NCBI RefSeq assembly: GCF_014635185.1
Contig: NZ_BMCM01000002.1
Location: 248,001-312,000 of the forward strand
DNA from: Microbacterium murale
GTDB taxonomy: Bacteria > Actinomycetota > Actinomycetes > Actinomycetales > Microbacteriaceae
DNA: 64,000 bases
Direction: 5' to 3'
Within the stretch, counting starts at the first letter, position 1, and each line of letters begins with the position of its first letter. Below are positions 1 through 7,823 of this stretch, one piece after another. The translations under genes and the position numbers were made by a program. The notes beneath the pieces are model-generated. The model ran no database searches, was not told the origin of the DNA, and worked only from the letters and a program-made list of their open reading frames with translations.

Positions 1-721
1 CCTGTGCGGACTGGTTGGCGTCGATCGCGATGTACTGCACGGTCTTGATGGCCGGCACGTCGGCATCGCGGAAGTTCTCGTTCGCGACGAGTGTGTACGA
101 CTCGCTCGTGACGCTGTCGACCACGTACGGGCCCGATCCCACGGGCTCCTCATTCGTGAAGTTCGCGAAATCGTCGACCTCGCTCCAGACATGCATCGGC
201 AGGATCCAGGTTCCACCCATTCGCTGCCACTCGGTGGTGAACTGCGGGCTGGCGTAGGTCAGCACCACCGTGGTGTCGTCGGTGGCCTCAGCGGAGACGA
301 GCCCCTGGCCCTCTGGATTGTTGCCCTCGTAGCTGAAGGTGAATGCGACGTCTTCGGCCGTCAGCGGCTCGCCGTCACTCCAGGTGAGGTCGGGCTTGAT
401 CTTGATCGTGATGACGGTGCCGTCTTCGTTGAATTCGTACGACTCACCGATCATCCCGTCCGCCGGTTCATCTGCCAGCTTGTTGAAGAAGAACAGCGGT
501 TCGAGGATCGGGCCGAGCGCGCCATGGAGCACGGTCGGGGCGAAGGGGTTGAAGTTCGCCGTGATAGGTGTCTGGCTTCCGGCCCACACCCGCAGCGAGC
601 TCGCTGCGTCGTCGCCGTCGCCCTCTCCTCCCCCACTGGAACAAGCGGTGAGGCCCAGTACGAGGACGGATGCCCCCGCGATCGCCGTGACTGATGCACG
701 GCGTCTGCCATTGCGAATCAT
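1..721 (-). CDS. ABC transporter solute-binding lipoprotein, family 5 (3' end cut by window)
   Basis: This is the lipid-anchored, extracytoplasmic binding subunit of an ABC importer of the peptide/oligosaccharide type (DppA/OppA fold). Only the first 240 codons are visible; the gene runs off the left edge. The start is the ATG at 719-721, preceded by a good ribosome site (GAGAGGAAG). A basic start, a hydrophobic stretch and a lipobox LTAC (Cys27) show lipoprotein export. The mature part carries SDGEPLTAEDVAFTF, a hallmark of this family. The substrate cannot be told from the sequence; peptides or oligosaccharides are both possible. The permease genes are presumably beyond the window edge. Its leader holds two adjacent palindromes that may control it. 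Confidence 0.9.
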   Translation of the reverse strand, partial: MIRNGRRRASVTAIAGASVLVLGLTACSSGGGEGDGDDAASSLRVWAGSQTPITANFNPFAPTVLHGALGPILEPLFFFNKLADEPADGMIGESYEFNEDGTVITIKIKPDLTWSDGEPLTAEDVAFTFSYEGNNPEGQGLVSAEATDDTTVVLTYASPQFTTEWQRMGGTWILPMHVWSEVDDFANFTNEEPVGSGPYVVDSVTSESYTLVANENFRDADVPAIKTVQYIAIDANQSAQ

Positions 722-777
722 GTGTTTGTCTTCCTCTCGGTGCTGCGTTGCATGAGGGATGTTGCTCATCATTGAGG

Positions 778-818
778 ACCCCCGAGGGGGTTTGTTAGGA
801 CAGTAACCTAACAAACCC
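778..818 (-). promoter_or_regulatory. Double palindrome upstream of the solute-binding protein gene
   Basis: A perfect 12-bp inverted repeat, GGGTTTGTTAGG (788-799) and CCTAACAAACCC (807-818) with a 7-base centre, overlaps a second palindrome ACCCCC-GA-GGGGGT (778-791). They lie 57-97 bases upstream of the binding-protein start. The arrangement suits a repressor operator over the promoter, as is common for sugar or peptide importers. The GTTAGG-N7-CCTAAC form recalls operators of sugar-responsive repressors, but the cognate regulator is not in the window. An RNA hairpin acting in the leader is an alternative. Confidence 0.5.
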
Positions 819-901
819 TTTCCGTACAGACAAGAGGCGGGATCTGTGTGATGAGATCTGCCATAGCGCGTCATGTGACGATCACCGCATTGCACTTCGG
901 G

Positions 902-922
902 TCGATCTGACACTAAGATCGA
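902..922 (+). promoter_or_regulatory. Candidate NrtR/NdnR operator ahead of the NAD operon
   Basis: A 21-bp inverted repeat TCGATCT-N7-AGATCGA ends 17 bases before the start of the Nudix-type regulator gene, just ahead of its ribosome site (CGGAGG). NrtR/NdnR regulators repress their own NAD-synthesis operons by binding palindromes at the promoter. Position and symmetry fit such a site, but the match to a published consensus was not tested. Confidence 0.45.
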
Positions 923-939
923 TTCCGGAGGTTATAGTC

Positions 940-1680
940 ATGGTGACCAGAACCAGTGAACCCGAGATCCGCGTCGCGGTGTCCACGGTGATCCTGACGC
1001 TTCGGCGCGCACGCGACGTCGATCAGCCGTCGCTCGCCCTGCCGCTGGTACTCCGCACACGCGACCCTCATCAGGGCGACTGGGCCTTGCCGGGTGGCTG
1101 GTTGGAGCCGGACGAGAGCCTCGAGGATGCCGCGGCACGCACCCTGCACGAGACCACGGGCCTCTCCCCCAGTTACCTCGAGCAGCTCTACGCCTTCGGC
1201 GCCGTCGATCGTTCCCCGAGCCGCGTCGTCTCGATCGTGTACTGGGCGCTGCTGCGCTCGGACGAGGTCGACGCGCAGAGCGCCGCGCACGTGGCATCCG
1301 GTCTGGCGCCGGAGAACGTGCAGTGGTTCGACGCCGCCGGGCTACCCTCGCTGGCGTTCGACCACAATCAGATCATCGACTACGCCCTGTGGCGGCTGCG
1401 CAACAAGGTCGGCTACAGCCGGGTCGCCCACGGCTTCCTTCCGCCCACCTTCACTCTCGCCGACCTGCGCGAGGCGTACGAGGCGATCCTGGGCAAGCGT
1501 CTGGATCCGGCGAACTTCCGCCGTCAGGTCGAGACCTCCGCCGCGCTGCTGCCGACCGATGAGTTCCGCACCGGTAGTCACCGGCCCGCCCGTCTGTACC
1601 GATACGACGACGACGTCGAGCTGGCCGACCGCGGCCCGCTCGCCCCTGAGAAAGATGTCAAGGAGAAGAGGACCCGATGA
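940..1680 (+). CDS. nrtR: NrtR/NdnR-type Nudix-related transcriptional regulator of NAD synthesis
   Basis: This is a 246-residue regulator with an N-terminal Nudix domain and a C-terminal winged helix (about residues 160-235). The Nudix box at 53-75 reads GWLEPDE...RTLHETTGL. The two glutamates expected after Arg67 and before the Gly (the REUXEEXGU motif) are threonines, so hydrolysis is probably lost and the domain likely senses an NAD-related ligand. It heads the nadA-nadB-nadC-nadS operon and overlaps nadA by four bases (ATGA). This matches Corynebacterium NdnR, which represses ndnR-nadA-nadC-nadS. The start ATG at 940 has CGGAGG upstream. Repression of the downstream operon when NAD is plentiful is inferred from the family. 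Confidence 0.88.
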   Translation: MVTRTSEPEIRVAVSTVILTLRRARDVDQPSLALPLVLRTRDPHQGDWALPGGWLEPDESLEDAAARTLHETTGLSPSYLEQLYAFGAVDRSPSRVVSIVYWALLRSDEVDAQSAAHVASGLAPENVQWFDAAGLPSLAFDHNQIIDYALWRLRNKVGYSRVAHGFLPPTFTLADLREAYEAILGKRLDPANFRRQVETSAALLPTDEFRTGSHRPARLYRYDDDVELADRGPLAPEKDVKEKRTR

Positions 1681-3002
1681 CCCTCCTGCCGTTCCCCGAA
1701 CTCACCGACCCCCGCAACACCGACCCCTCTGTCGATCACGCCATCCAGGCGATCGTCGGCGGTGCGTCGACGGATGCCACCTGCAGCACCGACCTCGCGG
1801 CGGGTCCGTGGGATTTCGACGCGCGCCCGGGCTACGGACCCGGATCCTCGATGGGTGACGTCATCCCCACCGGCGCTCCGCGCCAGGGTGAGCTGCCCGT
1901 CGAGTACCGCGAAGCCGATGAGGACGACCTCGACGCGCGTATCCGCGCGGCGAAGGCGACACTCGGCGACCGCGTCGTCGTGCTCGGACACTTCTACCAG
2001 CGCGAAGAGGTCGTGCAGCACGCCGACTACGTTGGCGACTCGTTCCAATTGGCGAACGCGGCCCTCGATCGCCCTGAGGCCGAGGCGATCGTGTTCTGCG
2101 GCGTGCATTTCATGGCCGAGACGGCTGACCTGCTGTCCCGTCCTGAGCAGTCGGTGATCCTCCCGAATCTCGCCGCCGGATGCTCGATGGCCGACATGGC
2201 CGACATCGACCAGGTAGAGGAATGCTGGGAGCAGCTCGCCGACGTGCTCGGGCCGCTCGATGTCGTGGACGACAGCGGTCGCGTTCCGGTGATCCCTGTC
2301 ACGTACATGAACTCCTCGGCCGCGATCAAGGGGTTCGTCGGTCGTCACGGCGGCATCGTCTGCACGTCCTCGAACGCCGAGACCGTTCTGGAGTGGGCGT
2401 TCGCGCGCGGACATCGGGTGCTGTTCTTCCCCGACCAGCACCTCGGTCGCAATACCGCCAAGGCCATGGGCGTGCCGCTGGAGCAGATGCCGATGTGGAA
2501 CCCGCGCCGCCCGCTCGGTGGGTCGTCGGCCGAGCAGCTGGTCGACTCGCGCGTCATCCTCTGGCACGGATTCTGCTCGGTGCACCGCCGGTTCACGGTC
2601 GCCCAGATCGACCAGGCACGCGTCGAGCACCCCGGAGTGCGCGTGATCGTGCACCCCGAATGCCCGATGGAGGTCGTGGATGCCGCGGATGAGGCCGGTT
2701 CCACCGACTACATCCGCCGCGCGATCGACGGCGCCACGACGCCTGCGACATTCGCGATCGGGACAGAGATCAACCTGGTCAGGCGGCTCGCCGCCCAGTA
2801 CCCGCAGCATGAGATCTTCTGCCTGGATCCCGTCGTCTGCCCGTGTTCCACGATGTACCGCATCCATCCCGGCTATCTCGCCTGGGTGCTCGAGGAACTC
2901 GTCGCCGGACGCGTCGTGAATCAGATCTCCGTGGCTGCGGGCGTGGCAGCCCCCGCCCGCGTCGCGCTGGAGCGGATGCTGGCCGCGAAGCCCCGCGCAT
3001 GA
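1677..3002 (+). CDS. nadA: Quinolinate synthase NadA
   Basis: NadA condenses iminoaspartate with dihydroxyacetone phosphate to quinolinate, the second step of de novo NAD synthesis, using a [4Fe-4S] cluster. The protein is 441 residues, with an N-terminal extension of about 70 residues compared with short NadA forms. Clear family motifs are GHFYQREEVVQHADYVGDS (from residue 104), FCGVHFMAETAD with Cys141, VCTSSNAET in the middle, and CPCSTMYRIHP near the C terminus. These three regions supply the cluster cysteines. It starts inside the nrtR stop (ATGA) and overlaps the most upstream nadB start. The cysteine desulfurase encoded at the end of the operon probably matures its cluster. Confidence 0.96.
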   Translation: MTLLPFPELTDPRNTDPSVDHAIQAIVGGASTDATCSTDLAAGPWDFDARPGYGPGSSMGDVIPTGAPRQGELPVEYREADEDDLDARIRAAKATLGDRVVVLGHFYQREEVVQHADYVGDSFQLANAALDRPEAEAIVFCGVHFMAETADLLSRPEQSVILPNLAAGCSMADMADIDQVEECWEQLADVLGPLDVVDDSGRVPVIPVTYMNSSAAIKGFVGRHGGIVCTSSNAETVLEWAFARGHRVLFFPDQHLGRNTAKAMGVPLEQMPMWNPRRPLGGSSAEQLVDSRVILWHGFCSVHRRFTVAQIDQARVEHPGVRVIVHPECPMEVVDAADEAGSTDYIRRAIDGATTPATFAIGTEINLVRRLAAQYPQHEIFCLDPVVCPCSTMYRIHPGYLAWVLEELVAGRVVNQISVAAGVAAPARVALERMLAAKPRA

Positions 3003-4705
3003 ACGAGTCGACTCCGGACCCGTCACACTTGTCGGCTCAGATCACGGATGTCGGCGAGAATCCTGTGTTTCGCGCCGACAAGTGTGTCGCTCGACCGACA
3101 TCTGTACCGGGACACGTCAGCGTGATCGTCGTCGGTTCCGGGATCGCCGGCCTCACGGCGGCGCTGCAGGCTTCCGAGGCGGGGCATGCGGTGACACTGG
3201 TGACCAAGGGTGCACTCGGCGACGGGTGCACGCCGCTCGCGCAGGGCGGCGTCGCGGGTGTCTACGGGCCTGGCGACTCCCCTGATGCGCACGCCGCCGA
3301 CACGATGAGCGCGGGAGCGGGGCTCTCGGATGCCGCCGCCGTCGACGTGCTGGTGCGCGAGGGCGCGGCCCGTATCGCCGAACTGATCGCCCGCGGCGTC
3401 GCGTTCGACCGCGCGCCCGACGGCACACTGCTGCTGGGCCGTGAGGCCGCCCACAGCCACGCGCGCATCGTGCATGCGGGCGGCGATGCGACGGGTTCGG
3501 AGATCTCACGAGCATTGATCGCGCAGGCGCGACGGGGTGCGGTCGACATCGTCGAGCACGCCTTCCTGGTCGACCTCCTTGTGGATGACGGCTCCGTTCG
3601 CGGCGTCCGGATGCTGCGGCACGAAGTGCTCACCGACCTCGAGGCGGATGCGGTGATCCTCGCGACCGGCGGGGCCGGTCAGCTGTACGCCCGCACGACG
3701 AATCCGCTCGGCGCGACCGGCGACGGGATCGCCGCGGCGCTGCGCGCGGGCGCCGAGGTGGCGGACCTGGAGTTCATGCAGTTCCACCCGACCGTGCTCG
3801 CGGCAGGGTCGGCGTTCCTCATCTCCGAAGCCGTCCGGGGTGAAGGGGCGACGCTGCTCGACGACGAGGGCCGGCGGTTCGTGTTCGACACGCACCCCGA
3901 CGGTGAACTCGCTCCTCGCGACGTCGTGTCGCGCGCGATCGCGAGGCAGGCCGCGACGCAGGAGGGTCCGGTGCTGCTCGATGCGACGATGCTGGGTGCC
4001 GAACGCCTTGCAGAGCGCTTCCCGACCATCGACCGGGTCACGCGCGAGCGCGGTTTCGACTGGGCGCGCGAGCCCATCCCGGTGACACCGGCCGCGCACT
4101 ATCTGATGGGCGGCATCGTCACAGACCTCGACGGCCGCGCCTCACTACCCGGACTGTTCGCGGTCGGCGAGGTGGCGCGCACCGGTGTGCACGGTGCGAA
4201 CCGCCTCGCGTCGAACTCGCTGCTCGAGGGCGCCGTGTTCGGTGCGCGGGCTGCCGCGGCCGTCGGCCGGCTTCGACTCCCTTCGGTCGCTCAGCCCGTT
4301 TCGTCTTCGGCGGCTCCGCGGCCTCCGGTCAACGCCCCGCAACCGGAGCCTCTTGGCGGGGATTCATCCCGCGGGTCGTGGAGCGAGCACAGCATCCCCC
4401 GCGGGTCGTTGAGCGAGCGCAGCGAGACGAAACGCGTTGAGCGAGCCGTAGGCAAGTCGAAACGTCGCACGCAGCAACTCATGTGGGACAACGTCGGTCT
4501 CCTGCGCACTGAAGACGGTCTCCGTGGCGCTCTGGCCACGGTTCGCGAGTGGCGCGCCGCCGGCCCTGCACCGACCACCCGCGCCGAGCACGAAGACGCC
4601 AACCTCCTGCTGCTCGCCGAGGCCACGGCATCCGCCGCTCTCGCCCGCACCGAATCGGTCGGCGCCCACCACCTGACCGCCTCCCGCGCCCTGATCGGAG
4701 CCTGA
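2999..4705 (+). CDS. nadB: L-aspartate oxidase NadB with N-terminal extension and in-frame repeat insert
   Basis: NadB is an FAD enzyme that oxidises L-aspartate to iminoaspartate for NadA. Dinucleotide-binding VGSGIAGLTAAL (from residue 45), CTPLAQGGVAGV, the substrate-site stretch FMQFHPTVL and GVHGANRLASNSLLEGAVFGAR are all present, and the C-terminal helical domain follows. Two oddities stand out. The first 41 residues lie in a palindromic repeat (3022-3088), so the real start may be the GTG at 3122, where the conserved fold begins. Between the FAD domain and the C-terminal domain (about residues 425-490) is an insert rich in Pro, Ser and Arg, encoded by a repeat element at 4269-4463. The frame is intact. 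nadB overlaps nadC (TGATG). Confidence 0.93.
   Translation: MNESTPDPSHLSAQITDVGENPVFRADKCVARPTSVPGHVSVIVVGSGIAGLTAALQASEAGHAVTLVTKGALGDGCTPLAQGGVAGVYGPGDSPDAHAADTMSAGAGLSDAAAVDVLVREGAARIAELIARGVAFDRAPDGTLLLGREAAHSHARIVHAGGDATGSEISRALIAQARRGAVDIVEHAFLVDLLVDDGSVRGVRMLRHEVLTDLEADAVILATGGAGQLYARTTNPLGATGDGIAAALRAGAEVADLEFMQFHPTVLAAGSAFLISEAVRGEGATLLDDEGRRFVFDTHPDGELAPRDVVSRAIARQAATQEGPVLLDATMLGAERLAERFPTIDRVTRERGFDWAREPIPVTPAAHYLMGGIVTDLDGRASLPGLFAVGEVARTGVHGANRLASNSLLEGAVFGARAAAAVGRLRLPSVAQPVSSSAAPRPPVNAPQPEPLGGDSSRGSWSEHSIPRGSLSERSETKRVERAVGKSKRRTQQLMWDNVGLLRTEDGLRGALATVREWRAAGPAPTTRAEHEDANLLLLAEATASAALARTESVGAHHLTASRALIGA
3022..3088. repeat. Palindromic element, copy A (nadA-nadB junction)
   Basis: A perfect 13-bp inverted repeat pairs CACACTTGTCGGC (3024-3036) with GCCGACAAGTGTG (3074-3086). 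The interior holds the family core CGGATGTCGGCGAGAATC (3045-3062), also found in altered form in copies B, C and D of this window. It sits just after the nadA stop and is translated if nadB starts at 2999. As RNA it would form a long hairpin inside the operon. Confidence 0.7.
4269..4463. repeat. Repeat element captured inside the nadB reading frame
   Basis: The segment has imperfect inverted ends. The reverse complement of 4270-4302 begins GACGAAACGGGCTGAGCGA and resembles GACGAAACGCGTTGAGCGAG from 4427. Within it, a 24-bp unit starting CGCGGGTCGT and containing GAGCGAGC occurs at 4370-4393 and again at 4400-4423, an exact 30-base (10-codon) step. The length keeps frame, so nadB gains about 60 residues with the repeated motif RGS-SE-S. 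Related GAGCGAGC/GCGAGAC words occur at 41706-41748. Confidence 0.65.
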
Positions 4706-5556
4706 TGCTCACTGCAGCCACCCTCACCCGCATCGTCGGGGCCGCCCTCGAAGAGGATGCCCCCTGGGGCGACCTCACCAGCACGACGCTGCTGCCGTCC
4801 GACGCCACCGCGACCGCCGACCTCACGGCCCGCGAGCACGGCGTGTTCAGCGGAGGCGACGTCTTCACCGCGGCGTTCACCCTGACCGACCCGACGCTCA
4901 CGATCGACCTGCACGTCGGCGAGGGAGACGAGTTCGCACCCGGCGACGTGCTCGCGTCCGTGACCGGGTCGGCGCGCAGCATCCTCACCGCCGAACGCGT
5001 GGCACTCAACTTCACGCAGCGGATGAGCGGCATCGCGACCCTGACCGCGCAGTACGTCAAAGCGGTCGAGGGCACCGGTGCGCGCATCGCCGACACCCGC
5101 AAGACGACGCCGGGGCTGCGAGCATTCGAACGGCACGCGGTCGTGTCGGGCGGCGGCAGCAATCACCGCTTCTCGCTCTCGGATGCCGTGATGGCCAAGG
5201 ACAATCACCTCGCCGTGCTGCAGCGCTCGGGGGCCGATCTCGCGACGGCACTGCGCGAAGCACTGGCTCGACTGCCGCACACGGCGCACGTCGTCGTCGA
5301 GGTCGACCGGCTGGACCAGATCGAGGCCGTGCTCTCCGGCGGCGCGCACACCGTTCTGCTCGACAACTTCTCGGTCGACGACCTGCGCTCAGGCGTCGCC
5401 CTGATCGGTGATCGTGCCACGGTCGAGGCATCCGGCGGCGTGGATCTCGACACCGTCCGAGCCATCGCCGAGACAGGTGTGGACGTCATCTCCGTCGGCG
5501 CACTCACCCACTCCGCCCGCGCTCTCGACCTCGGGCTGGACGTGCGGATCGCCTGA
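4705..5556 (+). CDS. nadC: Nicotinate-nucleotide diphosphorylase (carboxylating) NadC
   Basis: NadC converts quinolinate and PRPP to nicotinate mononucleotide, CO2 and pyrophosphate, the third step of NAD synthesis. The product is 283 residues, normal for the family. Visible motifs include EEDAPWGDLTS near the start, the phosphate-binding RKTTPGLR and GGGSNHR, the lysine in MAKDNHLA, VEVD, LLDN, and the C-terminal EASGGV and ISVGALTHS, which shape the PRPP pocket. The ATG at 4705 overlaps the nadB stop (TGATG) and its own stop overlaps the next start the same way. Translational coupling across the operon is therefore likely. Confidence 0.96.
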   Translation: MLTAATLTRIVGAALEEDAPWGDLTSTTLLPSDATATADLTAREHGVFSGGDVFTAAFTLTDPTLTIDLHVGEGDEFAPGDVLASVTGSARSILTAERVALNFTQRMSGIATLTAQYVKAVEGTGARIADTRKTTPGLRAFERHAVVSGGGSNHRFSLSDAVMAKDNHLAVLQRSGADLATALREALARLPHTAHVVVEVDRLDQIEAVLSGGAHTVLLDNFSVDDLRSGVALIGDRATVEASGGVDLDTVRAIAETGVDVISVGALTHSARALDLGLDVRIA

Positions 5557-6695
5557 TGCTCTACCTCGACCACGCCGCGACATCTCCGGTTCGTCCGGAG
5601 GTACTGGAGGCGATGCGCCCGTACCTGACCGGGGTCTTCGGCAATCCGTCGAGTCACCATACGGCAGGCGAAGCCGCGGCGAGCGCGCTGGACGACGCAC
5701 GGGCGCGTATCGCCAAGGTGCTCGGGATGCGCACCGGCGATGTGATCTTCACCGCCGGCGGCACCGAGGCGAACAACCTCGCCATCAAGGGCATCGTGCT
5801 CGCCGCGCTCGAGCGCGGTCGTCGACACGTCGTGACCACGCCGATCGAGCACGAGTCGGTCCTCGAGTCGGCCGACTTCCTGCGAAGGTTCCACGATGTC
5901 GAGGTGACATACGCGGCTGTCACGTCCGCTGGTCGTGCGACGCCGGATGCCGTGGCCGACGCCCTTCGCGACGACACCGCGCTGGTGTCGATCGGGCACG
6001 CCAACAACGAGATCGGCACCGTGCAGGATGCCTCAGCGATCGCGGCCGTCACCGCAGCCGCGGGGGTGCCGCTGCACCTCGACGCGGTGCAATCGGCCGG
6101 CTGGCTGCCGGTCGCCGGCCTCGGAGCCGATGCGATCTCGATCGCAGGACACAAGCTCGGTGCCCCGAAGGGCATCGGCGCCCTGGCCGTGCGCGGACGC
6201 GTGCCGCTGGAGCCGCTGCTGCACGGTGGCGGGCAGGAACGCGGTCGGCGCTCGGGGACCGAGAACGTTGCGGGCGCCGTGGGCCTGGCCGCGGCACTCG
6301 AGCTGGCTGAGGCGGAGCGCGAGTCGGTCGCCGCTCGTGTCGGCGCGCAGACGGGGCAGTTCATCACCGGGGTGCTCGCCGCGGTACCGCAGGCCGCGTT
6401 GACCGGGGACCGCGAGAACCGGCTGCCTGGCACCGCGAGCTTCACCTTCGCCGGTACGAGCGGCGAAGCGGTCCTGTTGGAGTTGGAGCGGCGCGGCGTG
6501 ATCTCGTCGAGTGGTTCGGCGTGCGCAGCAGGAAGCGATGAGCCTTCGCACGTGCTGCTCGCCTGCGGTGTGGCACCCGAGGTGGCGCAGACGTCGGTGC
6601 GCTTCACATTCGGGCGGGATGTCCTGCCGGATGATGCTCCCGGGCAGCTCGCGGCGCTCGTCGCTGCCGCGGTGTCGGCGATCTCCGGTTCATGA
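5556..6695 (+). CDS. nadS: Cysteine desulfurase, NadS/NifS-like
   Basis: This is a pyridoxal-phosphate enzyme that removes sulfur from cysteine and supplies it for Fe-S clusters. It has 379 residues. FTAGGTEANNLAIKG binds the cofactor, the Schiff-base lysine lies in IAGHKLGAPKGIGA, and the active cysteine is in the loop SSGSACAAGSDEPS near the C terminus. It is the last gene of the NAD operon, overlapping nadC by one base. In Corynebacterium the equivalent gene, nadS, supports maturation of the NadA cluster. A dedicated role for NadA here is inferred from position; a wider role in Fe-S supply cannot be excluded. Confidence 0.93.
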   Translation: MLYLDHAATSPVRPEVLEAMRPYLTGVFGNPSSHHTAGEAAASALDDARARIAKVLGMRTGDVIFTAGGTEANNLAIKGIVLAALERGRRHVVTTPIEHESVLESADFLRRFHDVEVTYAAVTSAGRATPDAVADALRDDTALVSIGHANNEIGTVQDASAIAAVTAAAGVPLHLDAVQSAGWLPVAGLGADAISIAGHKLGAPKGIGALAVRGRVPLEPLLHGGGQERGRRSGTENVAGAVGLAAALELAEAERESVAARVGAQTGQFITGVLAAVPQAALTGDRENRLPGTASFTFAGTSGEAVLLELERRGVISSSGSACAAGSDEPSHVLLACGVAPEVAQTSVRFTFGRDVLPDDAPGQLAALVAAAVSAISGS

Positions 6696-6725
6696 GACTT
6701 TTCGGCGGTCCGCGATGGATCCCGA

Positions 6726-6809
6726 GTACACCTGCATGTCGAGAATACGGATGTCAGTCGAAATCGCCGATCTCAGCTGACATGTGTACCGATTCGCCGA
6801 CAGGTGTAC
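6726..6809. repeat. Palindromic element, copy B (after nadS)
   Basis: The outer arms GTACACCTG (6726-6734) and CAGGTGTAC (6801-6809) are a perfect inverted repeat. The inner arms ATGTCAG (6751-6757) and CTGACAT (6777-6783) form a second one. The core CGGATGTCAGTCGAAATC (6748-6765) and the right end CGCCGACAGGTGTACC match copy A closely. It lies between the nadS stop and the glycosyltransferase start and may end the NAD operon transcript. Confidence 0.7.
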
Positions 6810-6851
6810 CGCTCGCGCCCGACGGTCCGTTCCGACCATAGAATCATCGTG

Positions 6852-7799
6852 ATGAATGCCGCCGACCCGATCGTCACGCTCATCGTCCCCGGCCGCGACA
6901 TCGAGTCATTCGCCCCGGCAGCGGTCGCCTCACTGCTCGTGCAGACCGAGCCACGCTGGCGGGCCGTCCTCATCGACGACGGATCGAGGGACGCCACCGC
7001 CGAGATCTTCGCGGATGCCGCGGCCTCCGATCCACGATTCACCCTTCTCCGCCACGACGCGTCCCGCGGACTCGGCGCTGCCAGAAACGTCGGGCTCGGC
7101 CTCGTCGACACCGAGTACCTCGGCTTTCTCGACGGCGACGACGAACTCACCCCGAACGCCCTTGAACGGCTCACCGGAACTCTTGCCGAGACCGGCAGCG
7201 ACTTCATCGCCGGCGCGTACGTGCGCACACGTCCTCACGGTAACGGATACGTTCCTGGCCGTGTGCAGCCCTGGACATCCGCGGCGACCGATCCCGCCCG
7301 CCACCGAACGAACATCTTCGATCACCCTGCGGCGTCATCGAACATCGTCGCGTGGTCGAAGATCAGCCGCACCGACTTCTGGCGCGATCTGCGATTCCCC
7401 GAGGGCGTGGCCTACGAGGACCAGATCGTCGCCCAGCAGATGTACACCAGCGCCCGTTCCTTCGACGTCATCCCCGATGTCGTGGTGCGCTGGCGCGTGC
7501 GTGCCGACGGCACCTCGATCACCCAGAGCAGGCATCAGCTGCCCGTGCTGCGCGACTATCTCGCAGCACTCCGCGGCGGCATCCACGTTCTGCGAGGTGC
7601 CGGGGCTCACGCCGCGGTGACGGCGAGACTCGACCTCATCCTCGCGATGGACATGGCGCCGCTCCAGGAGATCGCCGCCGCCCACTCCGATCCCGCCTAT
7701 GCCGCGGAAGTCACGGCGTTCCTCGATGAGCTCCGCTCGCTTCCCGAGTTCGCCGCCGCCCATCCCGACCCCGACCTGGCCACAGCGCTGTCCTGGTGA
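6852..7799 (+). CDS. Glycosyltransferase family 2 protein
   Basis: This is a GT-A fold glycosyltransferase of about 315 residues that would transfer a sugar from a nucleotide sugar, probably to a cell-envelope polymer or lipid. The family 2 landmarks are VTLIVPGRD at the N terminus, LIDDGSRDATAE (nucleotide site), RGLGAARNVGL, and FLDGDDEL with the metal-binding DxD-like group. The C-terminal half is less typical and resembles family members from teichoic-acid or wall-glycan loci. The ATG at 6852 is chosen because homology begins at once; an earlier in-frame start at 6804 would fall in repeat B. The acceptor cannot be predicted. The next gene, an SDR, follows after 24 bases. Confidence 0.8.
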   Translation: MNAADPIVTLIVPGRDIESFAPAAVASLLVQTEPRWRAVLIDDGSRDATAEIFADAAASDPRFTLLRHDASRGLGAARNVGLGLVDTEYLGFLDGDDELTPNALERLTGTLAETGSDFIAGAYVRTRPHGNGYVPGRVQPWTSAATDPARHRTNIFDHPAASSNIVAWSKISRTDFWRDLRFPEGVAYEDQIVAQQMYTSARSFDVIPDVVVRWRVRADGTSITQSRHQLPVLRDYLAALRGGIHVLRGAGAHAAVTARLDLILAMDMAPLQEIAAAHSDPAYAAEVTAFLDELRSLPEFAAAHPDPDLATALSW

Positions 7800-7823
7800 C
7801 GCGCACGCCGTACCGGAGAACCC

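Noticed and set aside
2843-2998. Longer start for nadB within nadA
   Set aside because: It would overlap nadA by 160 bases, and nothing in those residues matches NadB.
1578-3026. A 482-codon open frame on the minus strand
   Set aside because: It is antisense to nadA and part of nrtR, both secure, and has no recognisable domain.
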